64,000 nt of DNA from Chitinophagaceae bacterium (GCA_019752295.1 JAIEMK010000053.1:1-64000), one strand, 5' to 3'; shown: positions 53,749 to 62,622, counted from the first letter of the stretch. Notes: generated by a model not told the origin, from the sequence alone. A program made the numbers and translations.

Positions 53749-54741
53749 ATGAACTATCCATCATTGCTTTTAGTTGGGACTTTCTTATTTTTTTCTTGCA
53801 CTAAAAATGAAAGTGTAAATAGTGCGAACACAACTGATTATAGACAGAAAATGAGAGATTTTGTTATTGGAATCAGTAAATATTCAAAATCAATTAACCC
53901 TAGTTTTAATATCGTACCACAAAACGGGATTGAATTAGTTAGCAGCAATGGAGATTCAACAGGATTGCCCAATTCCGAATATCTGCATGCGATTGATGCC
54001 ACTGGGCAAGAAGATTTATTTTACGGGTATATTCAGGATGATCAGGCAACCACTACAGATATCAACAATACCATAAAAGCGTTTTTAAATATAGCTAAGA
54101 CTGCCGGAAAAAAAATACTGGTAACAGATTACTGCTCTACAAATTCAAACATGAGCAACTCTTATCTCGAAAATAATCATGCGGGTTTTGTTTCATTTGC
54201 AGCAAATAAGAGAGAGTTGACTAATATTCCGGACTTTCCACTACCCATTTATAGCGAAAACAATACTGTTGTGGGTTCTCTGACGCAGGTGAAGAATTTT
54301 TTGTACTTAATAAATCCATCGAGTTTTTCAAGCAAAGCCGATTTTATAAACGCAGTAACTGCAACTAACTATGATTTACTAATTACTGACTTGTTTTTTA
54401 ATGGTCAGGTAGAATTTACTGCAGCAGAAATAAATCAATTAAGAAACAAAGCTAATGGTGGAAAAAGGTTAGTGATTTCGTATATGTCGATCGGCGAGGC
54501 AGAAAACTATCGGTATTATTGGCAATCGGGCTGGGGTACCAATAATCCTGTGTGGTTAGACAAAGAAAATCCTGACTGGCCAGGAAACTTTAAAGTAAAA
54601 TATTGGTATCCTGAGTGGCAAAGCATCCTATATGGCAATGACAATTCGTATCTAAAAAAGATTCTAAACGCAGGGTTTGACGGCGTTTATTTAGATATTA
54701 TCGATGGCTTTAAATTTTATGAGCATGAAAACGGAGGTTAG
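53749..54741 (+). CDS. GH114/TM1410-like lipoprotein with circularly permuted barrel order
   Basis: The product has 330 residues from the ATG at 53749, giving a lipobox (LFFSC). The blocks of the MJ1477/TM1410 glycoside-hydrolase family are all present but reordered. Residues 30-165 hold what is normally the C-terminal half (SFNIVPQNGIEL, ATGQEDLFYGY, ILVTDYC), and residues 195-330 hold the normal N-terminal half (LLITDLFFNG, SYMSIGEAENYRYYW, DGVYLDIIDGFKF). The chain ends where the second half would normally begin. Family relatives include endo-alpha-1,4-polygalactosaminidases; the substrate here is unknown. Its stop overlaps the ModE-like gene by 17 nt, so they are translationally coupled. 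Confidence 0.8.
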   Translation: MNYPSLLLVGTFLFFSCTKNESVNSANTTDYRQKMRDFVIGISKYSKSINPSFNIVPQNGIELVSSNGDSTGLPNSEYLHAIDATGQEDLFYGYIQDDQATTTDINNTIKAFLNIAKTAGKKILVTDYCSTNSNMSNSYLENNHAGFVSFAANKRELTNIPDFPLPIYSENNTVVGSLTQVKNFLYLINPSSFSSKADFINAVTATNYDLLITDLFFNGQVEFTAAEINQLRNKANGGKRLVISYMSIGEAENYRYYWQSGWGTNNPVWLDKENPDWPGNFKVKYWYPEWQSILYGNDNSYLKKILNAGFDGVYLDIIDGFKFYEHENGG

Positions 54742-55078
54742 TAAAGTTTTACAAATCGTACAAGGTAGTATTTGGCTTGAAAAAAGTGGGGTTAAATATT
54801 TTGGACCTGGTCCATATGAATTATTAGAAAAAATTGAAGTTACAGGATCGATAAGTGAAGCTGCGAAACAAATGAAACTCTCTTATAAAAAAGCTTGGGT
54901 AATTATTAATCGATTAAATGAAGTAGAAGGAATTCCAATTGTAGCTACTCAAACAGGGGGGGCAAAAGGGGGGGGATCTTTTATAACCGATGAAGCTAAG
55001 CTCTTGATGAAAAAATACGCTTCAATTCGCGAAAAATTTAAAGAATTCCTTCAAAATCAAACAAATTTAATCAACTAA
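54725..55078 (+). CDS. Single-domain ModE-like molybdate-responsive regulator
   Basis: The product has 117 residues from the ATG at 54725. The ModE-type winged helix is clear: YELLEKIEVTGSISEAAKQM, LSYKKAWVIINRLNE and the glycine-rich wing QTGGAKGGGSFITDEAKLL. The molybdate-binding MOP domains of full-length ModE are absent, so oxyanion sensing must come from elsewhere or be direct in an unknown way. The Gly-rich wing is coded by runs of seven and eight G residues (54956-54962, 54968-54975). It lies 75 bp before a TonB receptor gene preceded by a ModE-type operator. The start of the longer frame at 54704 adds seven residues and is less likely. Confidence 0.87.
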   Translation: MKTEVSKVLQIVQGSIWLEKSGVKYFGPGPYELLEKIEVTGSISEAAKQMKLSYKKAWVIINRLNEVEGIPIVATQTGGAKGGGSFITDEAKLLMKKYASIREKFKEFLQNQTNLIN

Positions 55079-55111
55079 GGAATATTAGTTTTTAAGATCA
55101 ATGGCTTACAT

Positions 55112-55149
55112 TTACTTTCGTTATGTCTTTAAATACATAACGTAAGTAA
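55112..55149. promoter_or_regulatory. ModE-type operator in front of the TonB receptor
   Basis: The inverted repeat TTACTTTCGTTATGT and ACATAACGTAAGTAA (one mismatch) is separated by 8 nt and ends 4 nt before the ATG at 55154. Its core CGTTATGT-N8-ACATAACG has the arm sequence and spacing of the E. coli modA operator as I remember it. Placement over the start region fits repression by the ModE-like protein encoded just upstream. Confidence 0.75.
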
Positions 55150-55153
55150 TACA

Positions 55154-57721
55154 ATGAAAGCCTCCACTCTATTAATATTCTTTTGTTCCCTAATTGTTTC
55201 TACGATTGGTAGTACCCAGATTCCCTTCAGAAAAAATTCTGTAGATACAACTTTACCACAAATAAGAATACTAGATGAAGTAATTGTTACCGCATCCAAG
55301 ACAAAAGAGAAGTTATTGAAATCTCCTATTAGCATTCAGAAACTAGGAGACACTTATTTTAAAAGTAGTTCAGCACCAAGTTTTTTTGATGCATTAGAAA
55401 ATGTACAAGGTATTCAAATGATAACTCCAAGCCTCGGATTTAAAGTGATTAATGCAAGAGGATTCGCAAATACTACCAACGTACGTTTCTCGCAATTAGT
55501 AGATGGAATGGACGTGCAATCACCTCATATTGGGGGGCCAATTGGCAATTCTTTAGGACCCACTGATTTAGACATAAAAGATGTTGAGATAATACCAGGT
55601 GTAGCATCAGCATTGTATGGCATGAATACGATAAATGGATTAGCAAATTTTAAAACAAAAAATCCATTTGATTATGAAGGTTTGAGTTTAGCGCAAAAAA
55701 CTGGAATAACGCATATAGGAGATTCAAATTCAAGTGCTAGATTATTCACTGAAACCAGTCTTAGGTATGCCAAAAAAATGAGCTCAAGATTTGCATTTAA
55801 ATTGAATTTTAGTTTTAATAAAGGGTATGATTGGATTGCAGATAACAGAACAGAATTAAATCCAAATGCAAATTCCAGCACCAATCTATTCGGTTACAAT
55901 AACCCAGCACAGGATCCAGTAAATGTTTATGGAAATGAATCGTCTAATAGAAAAACAATAACCTTAATGGGTAAATCTTATGTTGTTGCAAGAACAGGTT
56001 ATGCAGAAAAAGATGTTACGAATTATAATTTACAAAATAGTAAGGGAGATATTGCACTTTATTATAAATTTAAGAATCAAAGCTCACTAACTTACACCTA
56101 TCATTTTGCATTACTGAATAGCGTTTATCAAAGATCAAATAGATTTAGTTTACAAAATTATTTGGTACAACAACATGGCCTTGAATTTCAATCTAATTGG
56201 ATTTCCTTTAAATTATATACCAATAGCGAAAATACTGGAAGCTCATACAATTTGAGATCAATGGCTGAAAATTTAGATCGAAGTTATAAATCAGATAACT
56301 CATGGTATAAAGATTATGGTAATGCTTTCAATGCCGCCATCGCAAATGGTTCTAATGTAGCATCATCACATCAACTTGCAAGAACCGCTGCTGATGCCGG
56401 TAGGTATTTACCTGATAACCCATCTTTTACAAGTGAATTAGAGAAATTACAGAATATTAATAATTGGGACTCAGGGGCTGCTTTAAGAGTAGTTGCAAGA
56501 TTTATTCATTCAGAAGCTCAATTTGATTTAGTCGAAAAATTATTTCATAGCCTTAAAGAAAAAGGAACGAATTTATATATTGGTCTTGATAGCAGAACTT
56601 ATATCATAAAACCCGATGGCAACTATTTTATTAATCCGATTGTTGGTAAAACAAATGAAAATATTTATTCCAGTAAAACTGGCGGATATATTTCTTATAA
56701 TCAATCTGTTTTATCTAACAAATTAAGAATTGGATCCACTTTAAGAATTGATAAAACTGATTATTTCGACGCAACTGTAAGTCCAAGAATTACTTTGGTC
56801 TATTCTACAAATCAAAATACAAGTTTTCGATTCGCATATCAAGAAGGATTTAGGTACCCTAGTATTTTTGAAGCCTATTCAAACATCAATAGTGGGGGTG
56901 TAAAAAGAGTTGGAGGATTACCTATAATGTCGAGCGGTGTTTTTGAGAATGCTTGGCTAGCAAATTCAATTAGCTCATTTCAATCGTCCGTTTTAAGCGA
57001 CATTAATAAAAATGGACTTTCAAAAAATGATGCCATACTTAAAGAAAAATATTTACTTCAGAAAAGTCCTTACACTTACATCAAACCAGAAAATATAAGA
57101 TCTCTCGAAACTGGGTTTAGAGGTTCCATTTTAAGAGATAAGCTTTATATTGATGCCGACTTTTATTATAATATTTATCACAATTTTATTGCTCAAACAA
57201 ATGAGAATGTTCCATTAACTGCTATAGCTGATTCTATCCCATTTGCTTTATACGACAAAACGCTTCAACGCCAGTACAGAGTATGGACCAACTCAAAATC
57301 AACAGTTTATAATTATGGCACCTCATTTGGTCTAACATACATTAGTGAAAATGGAATAAGAACCAATGCGAATACCACCTATTCAAAATTGCAGAAGTCG
57401 GTTAATGAAGATGGATTAGAAGATGGTTTTAACACTCCTTCATGGATGGTTAATTTAAGCTTTTCAAAACAACATATATATAAGACGCTTGGAGGTGGAA
57501 TTGGTTATAAATGGCAAAGTGCATACTACTTACAATCTTTTCTTGTAAATGGCAATGTACCTGCTTATGGAACAATTGATGGAAATCTGAATTATCAAAT
57601 ACCCAAAACAAAATGGTCTTTAAAGTTGAGTGCAACAAATCTTCTTAACAAATATTATTACTCATTTCTCGGAGGGCCAAGTATTGGAGGCATGTATTAT
57701 TTATCAATCTTGTACTTATAG
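55154..57721 (+). CDS. TonB-dependent receptor under a ModE-type operator
   Basis: The product has 855 residues. A signal peptide ends near STIGSTQ. A TonB-box-like segment (LDEVIVTASK) precedes the plug, which includes LENVQGIQMITPSLGFK, INARGFANTTNVRFSQLVDG and VEIIPGVASALYGMNTING. The barrel follows and ends GGMYYLSILYL. It has no carboxypeptidase-like domain and no SusD partner, so it resembles siderophore/cofactor-type receptors rather than SusC. The operator and adjacent ModE-like gene suggest uptake of molybdate, tungstate or a metallophore complex; this is inference. The gene is noticeably more AT-rich than the core genes. Confidence 0.88.
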   Translation: MKASTLLIFFCSLIVSTIGSTQIPFRKNSVDTTLPQIRILDEVIVTASKTKEKLLKSPISIQKLGDTYFKSSSAPSFFDALENVQGIQMITPSLGFKVINARGFANTTNVRFSQLVDGMDVQSPHIGGPIGNSLGPTDLDIKDVEIIPGVASALYGMNTINGLANFKTKNPFDYEGLSLAQKTGITHIGDSNSSARLFTETSLRYAKKMSSRFAFKLNFSFNKGYDWIADNRTELNPNANSSTNLFGYNNPAQDPVNVYGNESSNRKTITLMGKSYVVARTGYAEKDVTNYNLQNSKGDIALYYKFKNQSSLTYTYHFALLNSVYQRSNRFSLQNYLVQQHGLEFQSNWISFKLYTNSENTGSSYNLRSMAENLDRSYKSDNSWYKDYGNAFNAAIANGSNVASSHQLARTAADAGRYLPDNPSFTSELEKLQNINNWDSGAALRVVARFIHSEAQFDLVEKLFHSLKEKGTNLYIGLDSRTYIIKPDGNYFINPIVGKTNENIYSSKTGGYISYNQSVLSNKLRIGSTLRIDKTDYFDATVSPRITLVYSTNQNTSFRFAYQEGFRYPSIFEAYSNINSGGVKRVGGLPIMSSGVFENAWLANSISSFQSSVLSDINKNGLSKNDAILKEKYLLQKSPYTYIKPENIRSLETGFRGSILRDKLYIDADFYYNIYHNFIAQTNENVPLTAIADSIPFALYDKTLQRQYRVWTNSKSTVYNYGTSFGLTYISENGIRTNANTTYSKLQKSVNEDGLEDGFNTPSWMVNLSFSKQHIYKTLGGGIGYKWQSAYYLQSFLVNGNVPAYGTIDGNLNYQIPKTKWSLKLSATNLLNKYYYSFLGGPSIGGMYYLSILYL

Positions 57722-58017
57722 ATTTTTCACACATAACTACCGTTACGTTAAAAACTTGAATCTCCCTTTGTTGACTGAAGTTATTCTGTTATTGTTATCA
57801 CTTATTTATCAATTTCAAATAAACTGTACCTTTTTTCTCACCCGCTTTACTAATCATTTGTTGTTGAACTGTAGGCTCTTTATAAGAAGCATATTTATGC
57901 TCCAGTTTCTCTATCAATATTTCAAGACAGCTTAAAAAAAACAGCATCCACTCACAGATAATCTCTTTATCAGTCCCCCTGTTTAAGTTTTATCCCAGCA
58001 ATTTCACAACTTACAGT
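57722..58017. other. Intergenic region without a recognised gene
   Basis: This 296-bp AT-rich gap lies between two convergent genes. I see no hairpin with a T-run and no credible coding frame. Half-sites ACATAAC and CGTTAC occur near 57731-57746, but their order does not make a ModE-type operator. Confidence 0.5.
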
Positions 58018-60897
58018 TTAACGTATAATCGTTATACTCCCACTTTTGATACTTAGAGTAGAATCTGTTATTGCCTGTACTTTTAAAATATAATAATAAG
58101 TCCCAGTTGGCACTGATTTTCCGTTTCTGGTTCCATTCCATGGATCGCCCTGATTACCTGTTTGAAAAAGGGGCATCCCATAACGATCGAAAATGGTTAA
58201 ACTATAGTAAGAAGTTGTGCAAGAGTATTGCGGTTTAAATTCATCATTGATTCCATCACCATTTGGAGAAAAGGCATTGGGTATATTAAATTCGCAGGCG
58301 CAATTCTTATATTGTATTACTGTAGTATCAGAAGCCTGTCCACACAAATTTGTTGCAACTACATAGTATCGGCCAGCTTGTTTTACTGTAAATATGGGAA
58401 GTGTTGATCCATTCTGCCATAAATATTTTGTTTCTGGATTACCAGCGTATAGTACTAATTGATCGTTTACACAAAGAATTGTATCTGGCCCAAGATTAAT
58501 AATTGGTTTTGCCAAATAGTTTATAGAAATTTTAGCGGTAGTATCACAACCATTTTGAGTTACTGTTACCCAATATTTACCTGAATGATTAATACGATAT
58601 TGCGGATTTTTAGAGCCGTCCTGCCATACATAATTTGCCATCGGTTTTGTAATATCTAGTATTAGCGTACTATCTACACATAAGGTTGTATCGTTTCCCA
58701 ATGAAATACTTGGAATCGGATATCCAATAACTTGCAAGGTATCGATAGTGGTACAACCCAAAGCTTTCGCATTTAACCAATATTTACCGGGCTGAGTAAT
58801 TTTAATGGTCTGTGTTGTTTCATTTGTACTCCAAAGAAATGAGGTGGCTCTATTTCCCGGATCGAGCAATAATTTACTTCCAATACAAAAACTTGTGTCT
58901 TTGGGTAACACAAGAGTTGGGCCAGTTATAAAACGGCAATTGATAGTATCTGATTTGGCACATCCGTTTACTTTAACATTAACCCAATATTTACCGGGGT
59001 TTGAAACTATTTTTGTTTGAGTAGTACTATTATCATTCCACAAATAAGTTGCCCCAGTATAATTTGCATTTAATACAATTGAACTATCTACGCAGATAAC
59101 TGTGTCTTTACTGGGAAAAACAGGGTTGTTAAACAATAAGTAACTAACGTTGATAGTATCACTTATCTGACAACTACTCAATTTTGCTGTTACCCAATAT
59201 TTCCCCGCTTTTGTAACCAGATAGGAATTGTTTTTTGAATTATCCTGCCATGTTAAACTAGCACCCAATAAATTAGCGACTAATTCAATTGCAGTGCCAT
59301 CACACAAAGTAGTATCATTACCCAGATTAATAGTGGGTATAGTATTTAATATTTCAATACTATCATAAATAGTAATTCCGTTCATATCAATCACTCGTAT
59401 GTTATATTTCCCTGCAGTCAGAGAGTATATTGTTACAGTAGAGTCATAGGATTTGATTTTTGCAATTCCCGAAGTATTAATAACCTGAACAAAATAAGGC
59501 TTAGTTCCGCCAGTAGTATTAAATGAGACTGCAGCGTTTTGATTATTACATAATTCGTTGGTTACTGTTTTTGCGTTCACAATACAAGTTGGAATGATTT
59601 TTATTTTTGCGGAGCTATCTTTAAAATTATTAGCATCTCTAACATAAACTTTATAAAAGCCTGATAACAGATTTTTGAAAGTATTATCAAATTGGTAGTT
59701 AACATTATCAACCGAATACATGTACGGTGTGACTCCTTTAATGGCGGATGCAATAATCCCCCCCCCGTTGGCACCACAGGTATCGTTGTATTTAGTAAAA
59801 GAAATAACCGGGCATTTATTATACACAGATGCAATTGCTGAACTCAATGCCCCGCTGGCGTCTTTAACTGTTACTGTATAAGTACCAGACTTCAATCCTG
59901 TTATACTATTATTTGTTTGATAGTTTATTCCATCAATAGTATAGGTATAAGGTGCTATTCCCCCAGATGCATTGATGGTAAGTCCTCCATCACCGCCTCC
60001 ACAAGAGGCATCAATACTTAGAAATTGTATATACAGTTCACAAGATTTAGCAATATTTATTATTGAAGTATTTCGAATATTATGGACAGTATCTTTTAAA
60101 TATAAATTGTGTATTCCCGGACTCAAATTGATAAAACTATCTACCCGATTATATCCAGAAGAAGAAAAGAGATATTTATCTTTTAAAGTCGTAAAATGTA
60201 TACTATCAAAAGAATATGCAATAATCGAATCAAATTTATTATGAAATCGAACACGCATTGCTTCAGCATCATTTCCGCATGCTGTTTTTACAGCAAGTTG
60301 ATTTGCAGAAATGGCACATGGCATAGTATCATACAAACTAATAGGCCAATAAAAAGACATGCAGCCATTTCCATCTAATACCTTGCACATATAAAACCCT
60401 TCTCGTAAATTGGTAAATATGCTATCTGGATTAAAAGATGCGCCACCATCAATACTATATAGAAAAGGTGACTTACCGGAGGTGGGGGTTGGAAAAACTA
60501 TTTTCCCATTAGTACTCTCGCAAGTTGATGGATTTAAAAGTACCGGTTTCGCAAATACTGGAATAGGGAAATCAGAACTAATACTAATTAAAGTGTCTTT
60601 TCTAAGCCCAACTGAATCTATTACAGTTAAAGTATAATTTCCTAAATAGAGTTGAGGGAAATATCCATTATTCTGAGTTCTTGTATAGGTATGGTTTCCA
60701 GATATTCCATATGTATAGGGTTGGATTCCTCCTGTAGCCGTTATATTAATTCTTCCAGTACCAATATTGTTACCATCCAGATTATGCCCGCCTTTAGACT
60801 GACAGGTAGTATTGGTTACACTTACATTTAATACTAATTGACAGAATAATTGATTGCTGAAAAGCACCGAAAAGAAAACTACAATAAACTTTTGCAT
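58018..60897 (-). CDS. Secreted surface protein with SprB-like repeats and a T9SS type B sorting domain
   Basis: The product has about 959 residues from the ATG at 60897 (MQKFIVVFFSVLF), with a signal peptide ending near QLFCQ; an ATG at 60912 adds five residues. The N-terminal half holds several SprB-type repeats with the pattern GG-x-x-PYxY-x-(I/V)-(D/S)-x-x-x-Y. The middle has repeated modules with KYWV(T/N)(A/V)K and D-T-x-x-C-V. The C-terminus is the gliding-motility-associated domain: FNIPNAFSPNGDGINDEF and the final NGKSVPTGTYYYILK. Export by the type IX system to the cell surface is expected; the role may be adhesion. It is monocistronic and AT-rich. Confidence 0.92.
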   Translation of the reverse strand: MQKFIVVFFSVLFSNQLFCQLVLNVSVTNTTCQSKGGHNLDGNNIGTGRINITATGGIQPYTYGISGNHTYTRTQNNGYFPQLYLGNYTLTVIDSVGLRKDTLISISSDFPIPVFAKPVLLNPSTCESTNGKIVFPTPTSGKSPFLYSIDGGASFNPDSIFTNLREGFYMCKVLDGNGCMSFYWPISLYDTMPCAISANQLAVKTACGNDAEAMRVRFHNKFDSIIAYSFDSIHFTTLKDKYLFSSSGYNRVDSFINLSPGIHNLYLKDTVHNIRNTSIINIAKSCELYIQFLSIDASCGGGDGGLTINASGGIAPYTYTIDGINYQTNNSITGLKSGTYTVTVKDASGALSSAIASVYNKCPVISFTKYNDTCGANGGGIIASAIKGVTPYMYSVDNVNYQFDNTFKNLLSGFYKVYVRDANNFKDSSAKIKIIPTCIVNAKTVTNELCNNQNAAVSFNTTGGTKPYFVQVINTSGIAKIKSYDSTVTIYSLTAGKYNIRVIDMNGITIYDSIEILNTIPTINLGNDTTLCDGTAIELVANLLGASLTWQDNSKNNSYLVTKAGKYWVTAKLSSCQISDTINVSYLLFNNPVFPSKDTVICVDSSIVLNANYTGATYLWNDNSTTQTKIVSNPGKYWVNVKVNGCAKSDTINCRFITGPTLVLPKDTSFCIGSKLLLDPGNRATSFLWSTNETTQTIKITQPGKYWLNAKALGCTTIDTLQVIGYPIPSISLGNDTTLCVDSTLILDITKPMANYVWQDGSKNPQYRINHSGKYWVTVTQNGCDTTAKISINYLAKPIINLGPDTILCVNDQLVLYAGNPETKYLWQNGSTLPIFTVKQAGRYYVVATNLCGQASDTTVIQYKNCACEFNIPNAFSPNGDGINDEFKPQYSCTTSYYSLTIFDRYGMPLFQTGNQGDPWNGTRNGKSVPTGTYYYILKVQAITDSTLSIKSGSITIIR

Positions 60898-61307
60898 TTT
60901 AATTTTCACCATAAATAGTTTCCGTCTTTAATGATTTAAAATACTGATTTTAAATCATATAGCATCAATAACCTCTTTTTGTCTGCTTTTTAATGGTCCA
61001 CAAAATGAGCTTCTTTAATTTGAATGGCGGCAGAGTACCTAGTTATTAAATATCCTATCTTTTACTTGCCCTTCTGGCGTTCTCATTAATACGATAACTA
61101 TTTTTATTGCAGTTATTTTTTGAATAATATTTCAATTTGTTGTGTAGACGGGAATACGGTGAACTATGATCTTGAAAAATGTAACAGTGGTTGTAGTGAT
61201 TTTTTGCCCATAAAGTAAAGCTATTACTTGACAAAAGCAAGGAATAGTAAAGTTATAACTTGACGAATATTGGTTGATATTTGGCTTAAGGGGATATTTA
61301 TTTGCTA
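60898..61307. other. Intergenic region with a pair of 19-bp direct repeats
   Basis: The 410-bp gap between the surface protein and the PIN toxin holds no credible gene. Near-identical direct repeats AGTAAAGCTATTACTTGAC (61214-61232) and AGTAAAGTTATAACTTGAC (61246-61264) are spaced 32 bp apart start to start. Each has an internal AAGTAA/TTACTT dyad. They may be binding sites; otherwise I see nothing. Confidence 0.5.
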
Positions 61308-61730
61308 TCATTCAGAGATCTCCATTAAAAATTCTCTAGGCGTATAAACAGGTAATAAAGGAATACATTGTTTTTGCAATTGTTTGTCACGCGATATGAA
61401 GTAATCTAGTTTATGATGCACAGCAGTATAGTATTGCAGCGCATCTTCAATATCATTTATTTTTGAATGAAGGGCATTCAACACAATTTCATGAGGTAGA
61501 TCAATTACGGTTACATCTGCCATTAGGGTTAACAACAACTCTTTTGCTTTTGCATTACCATATGCCTTTGTTAACCAGTAGCCAACAATATGTACAATGG
61601 AAGCTGTGATAAAAGCCTGAATAGTTCCGTTTACGGCCAATGCAATAATTTGTTTCGACTGCTCATACTCCTCGCACTTTAAAGTGAAGTCGAGCAATAT
61701 ATTGGCATCTAGAAATACTTTAGAAGCCAT
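61308..61730 (-). CDS. PIN-domain ribonuclease toxin (VapC-like)
   Basis: The product has 140 residues from the ATG at 61730. PIN acidic residues are visible: Asp8 in MASKVFLDANILLDF, Glu95/Asp96 in NDIEDALQYY and Asp115 in YFISRDKQLQ. This is the PIN_3 type common in Bacteroidota, expected to cut RNA. A longer start at 61742 is possible, but 61730 overlaps the short upstream frame by 11 nt (ATATGGCTTCTAA), the usual coupling in toxin-antitoxin pairs. Confidence 0.88.
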   Translation of the reverse strand: MASKVFLDANILLDFTLKCEEYEQSKQIIALAVNGTIQAFITASIVHIVGYWLTKAYGNAKAKELLLTLMADVTVIDLPHEIVLNALHSKINDIEDALQYYTAVHHKLDYFISRDKQLQKQCIPLLPVYTPREFLMEISE

Positions 61731-61824
61731 ATTTTTTTGCATTTTCTTGATAGTACAAATCTTTTAAATCGTCGCCCTTACCGATAACAGGTTTTTTCAA
61801 TTTCTCTGATTCAAGTATACGCAT
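61720..61824 (-). CDS. Tiny partner of the PIN toxin (candidate antitoxin)
   Basis: An ATG at 61824 opens a 34-codon frame MRILESEKLKKPVIGKGDDL continuing to YYQENAKKYGF and a TAA that overlaps the PIN start by 11 nt. The C-terminal Lys/Tyr-rich tail and the coupled overlap fit an antitoxin, but it lacks a DNA-binding domain and is shorter than known VapB/PIN_3 partners. An in-frame stop lies four codons upstream, so it is not a longer gene. It may be a remnant. Confidence 0.5.
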   Translation of the reverse strand: MRILESEKLKKPVIGKGDDLKDLYYQENAKKYGF

Positions 61825-61970
61825 GTTTTTAAATTATGCGTATTAATATTTGGAGCGATACAGAAAATGACTTGGGATGATTCTGGTGGGTTTCAGAGAA
61901 ATTAGTGACGGAATAGTAACAGTTTTCGTTCTGGAAATATAAGGTTAATGGATGTCAATATTCTCTTAGC

Positions 61971-62162
61971 CTATTTTAAACGCTTCAAGAAATTCCCTTT
62001 CTCGGTTTTGGTGAGCAATGCAGTTTTTCTTCCTTTTTGCATCGCATTCACTAGTGCAGCATCCTCTTCGGCTTCCGAATGAAACCCGATATTAAGGCTG
62101 CTCAAAAATGCCCTTACTATTTTTTCTTGTTGTTTATTCCGGGGATTAATTATAAGTGCCAT
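61971..62162 (-). CDS. Small antitoxin-like protein without an adjacent toxin
   Basis: The product has 63 residues: an N-terminal MALIINPRNKQQEKIVRAFL, an acidic middle (SEAEEDAALVNAMQKG) and a basic C-terminus (KTEKGNFLKRLK). Proteins of this form in Bacteroidota usually precede a RelE-like toxin, which would be downstream on the minus strand; here the next frame downstream (61824) is the PIN pair instead, so the toxin appears to be lost. The family is recalled by pattern and not firm. Confidence 0.6.
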   Translation of the reverse strand: MALIINPRNKQQEKIVRAFLSSLNIGFHSEAEEDAALVNAMQKGRKTALLTKTEKGNFLKRLK

Positions 62163-62307
62163 AGAACGAATTTAAGATATTTCGTCGCCTTGTTTAAGCA
62201 CCTTAAAGTTTATTCAATAATCGTGTTGGTTTCGTAAATGTCCACCAACCTAAAGCAAATGCTTTGTTGTATTCAATTTATCTAAAATATTAATTCCTCT
62301 GCACAAA

Positions 62308-62622
62308 TCATTTAAGAATTCCTATAAATTGCCATTCTAACCCAAGTTCTTTAGCAGCACCCTGTTCAGTAAAGGCATAGGGTGTAACGCTTGTATTTCG
62401 TTTGCTTTGGGATGCGGTAACAGATTGTGACCGGATAGTCTGCCATTCAGCAAGGGTAAGCCGAAACATAAAATCGAACGGGAACCGGTTACTATTTCGT
62501 TTTACGGCTTGGTTTAAAGCCTTTGTTTCAACTTCATAAAGCTGGGCAAGGTCAAAATCCAGCATTACCCTTTCGTCCCGTAATTCGCAAATTCTATTTT
62601 GGATGCTTTGTATTATTTGCAT
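62308..62622 (-). pseudogene. ORF6N-domain protein, truncated
   Basis: The frame has 104 codons. The first ~90 match an ORF6N domain: IQNRICELRDERVMLDFDLA, LYEVETKALNQAVKRN and FPFDFMFRLTLAEW, leading to TPYAFTEQG. Full-length members continue past TEQG with a conserved helix and C-terminal domain, but here the chain switches to AAKELGLEWQFIGILK and stops. That suggests deletion or recombination. ORF6N proteins come from phages and are common in integrated accessory DNA. Confidence 0.75.

Noticed and set aside
57731-57746. ACATAAC and CGTTAC half-sites after the TonB receptor
   Set aside because: The halves are in the reverse order and too close to form the operator seen at 55112.
57630-57935. 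Plus-strand frame of 101 codons at the end of the TonB receptor
   Set aside because: Most of it overlaps the receptor C-terminus, and the rest is hydrophobic AT-rich sequence with no motif.
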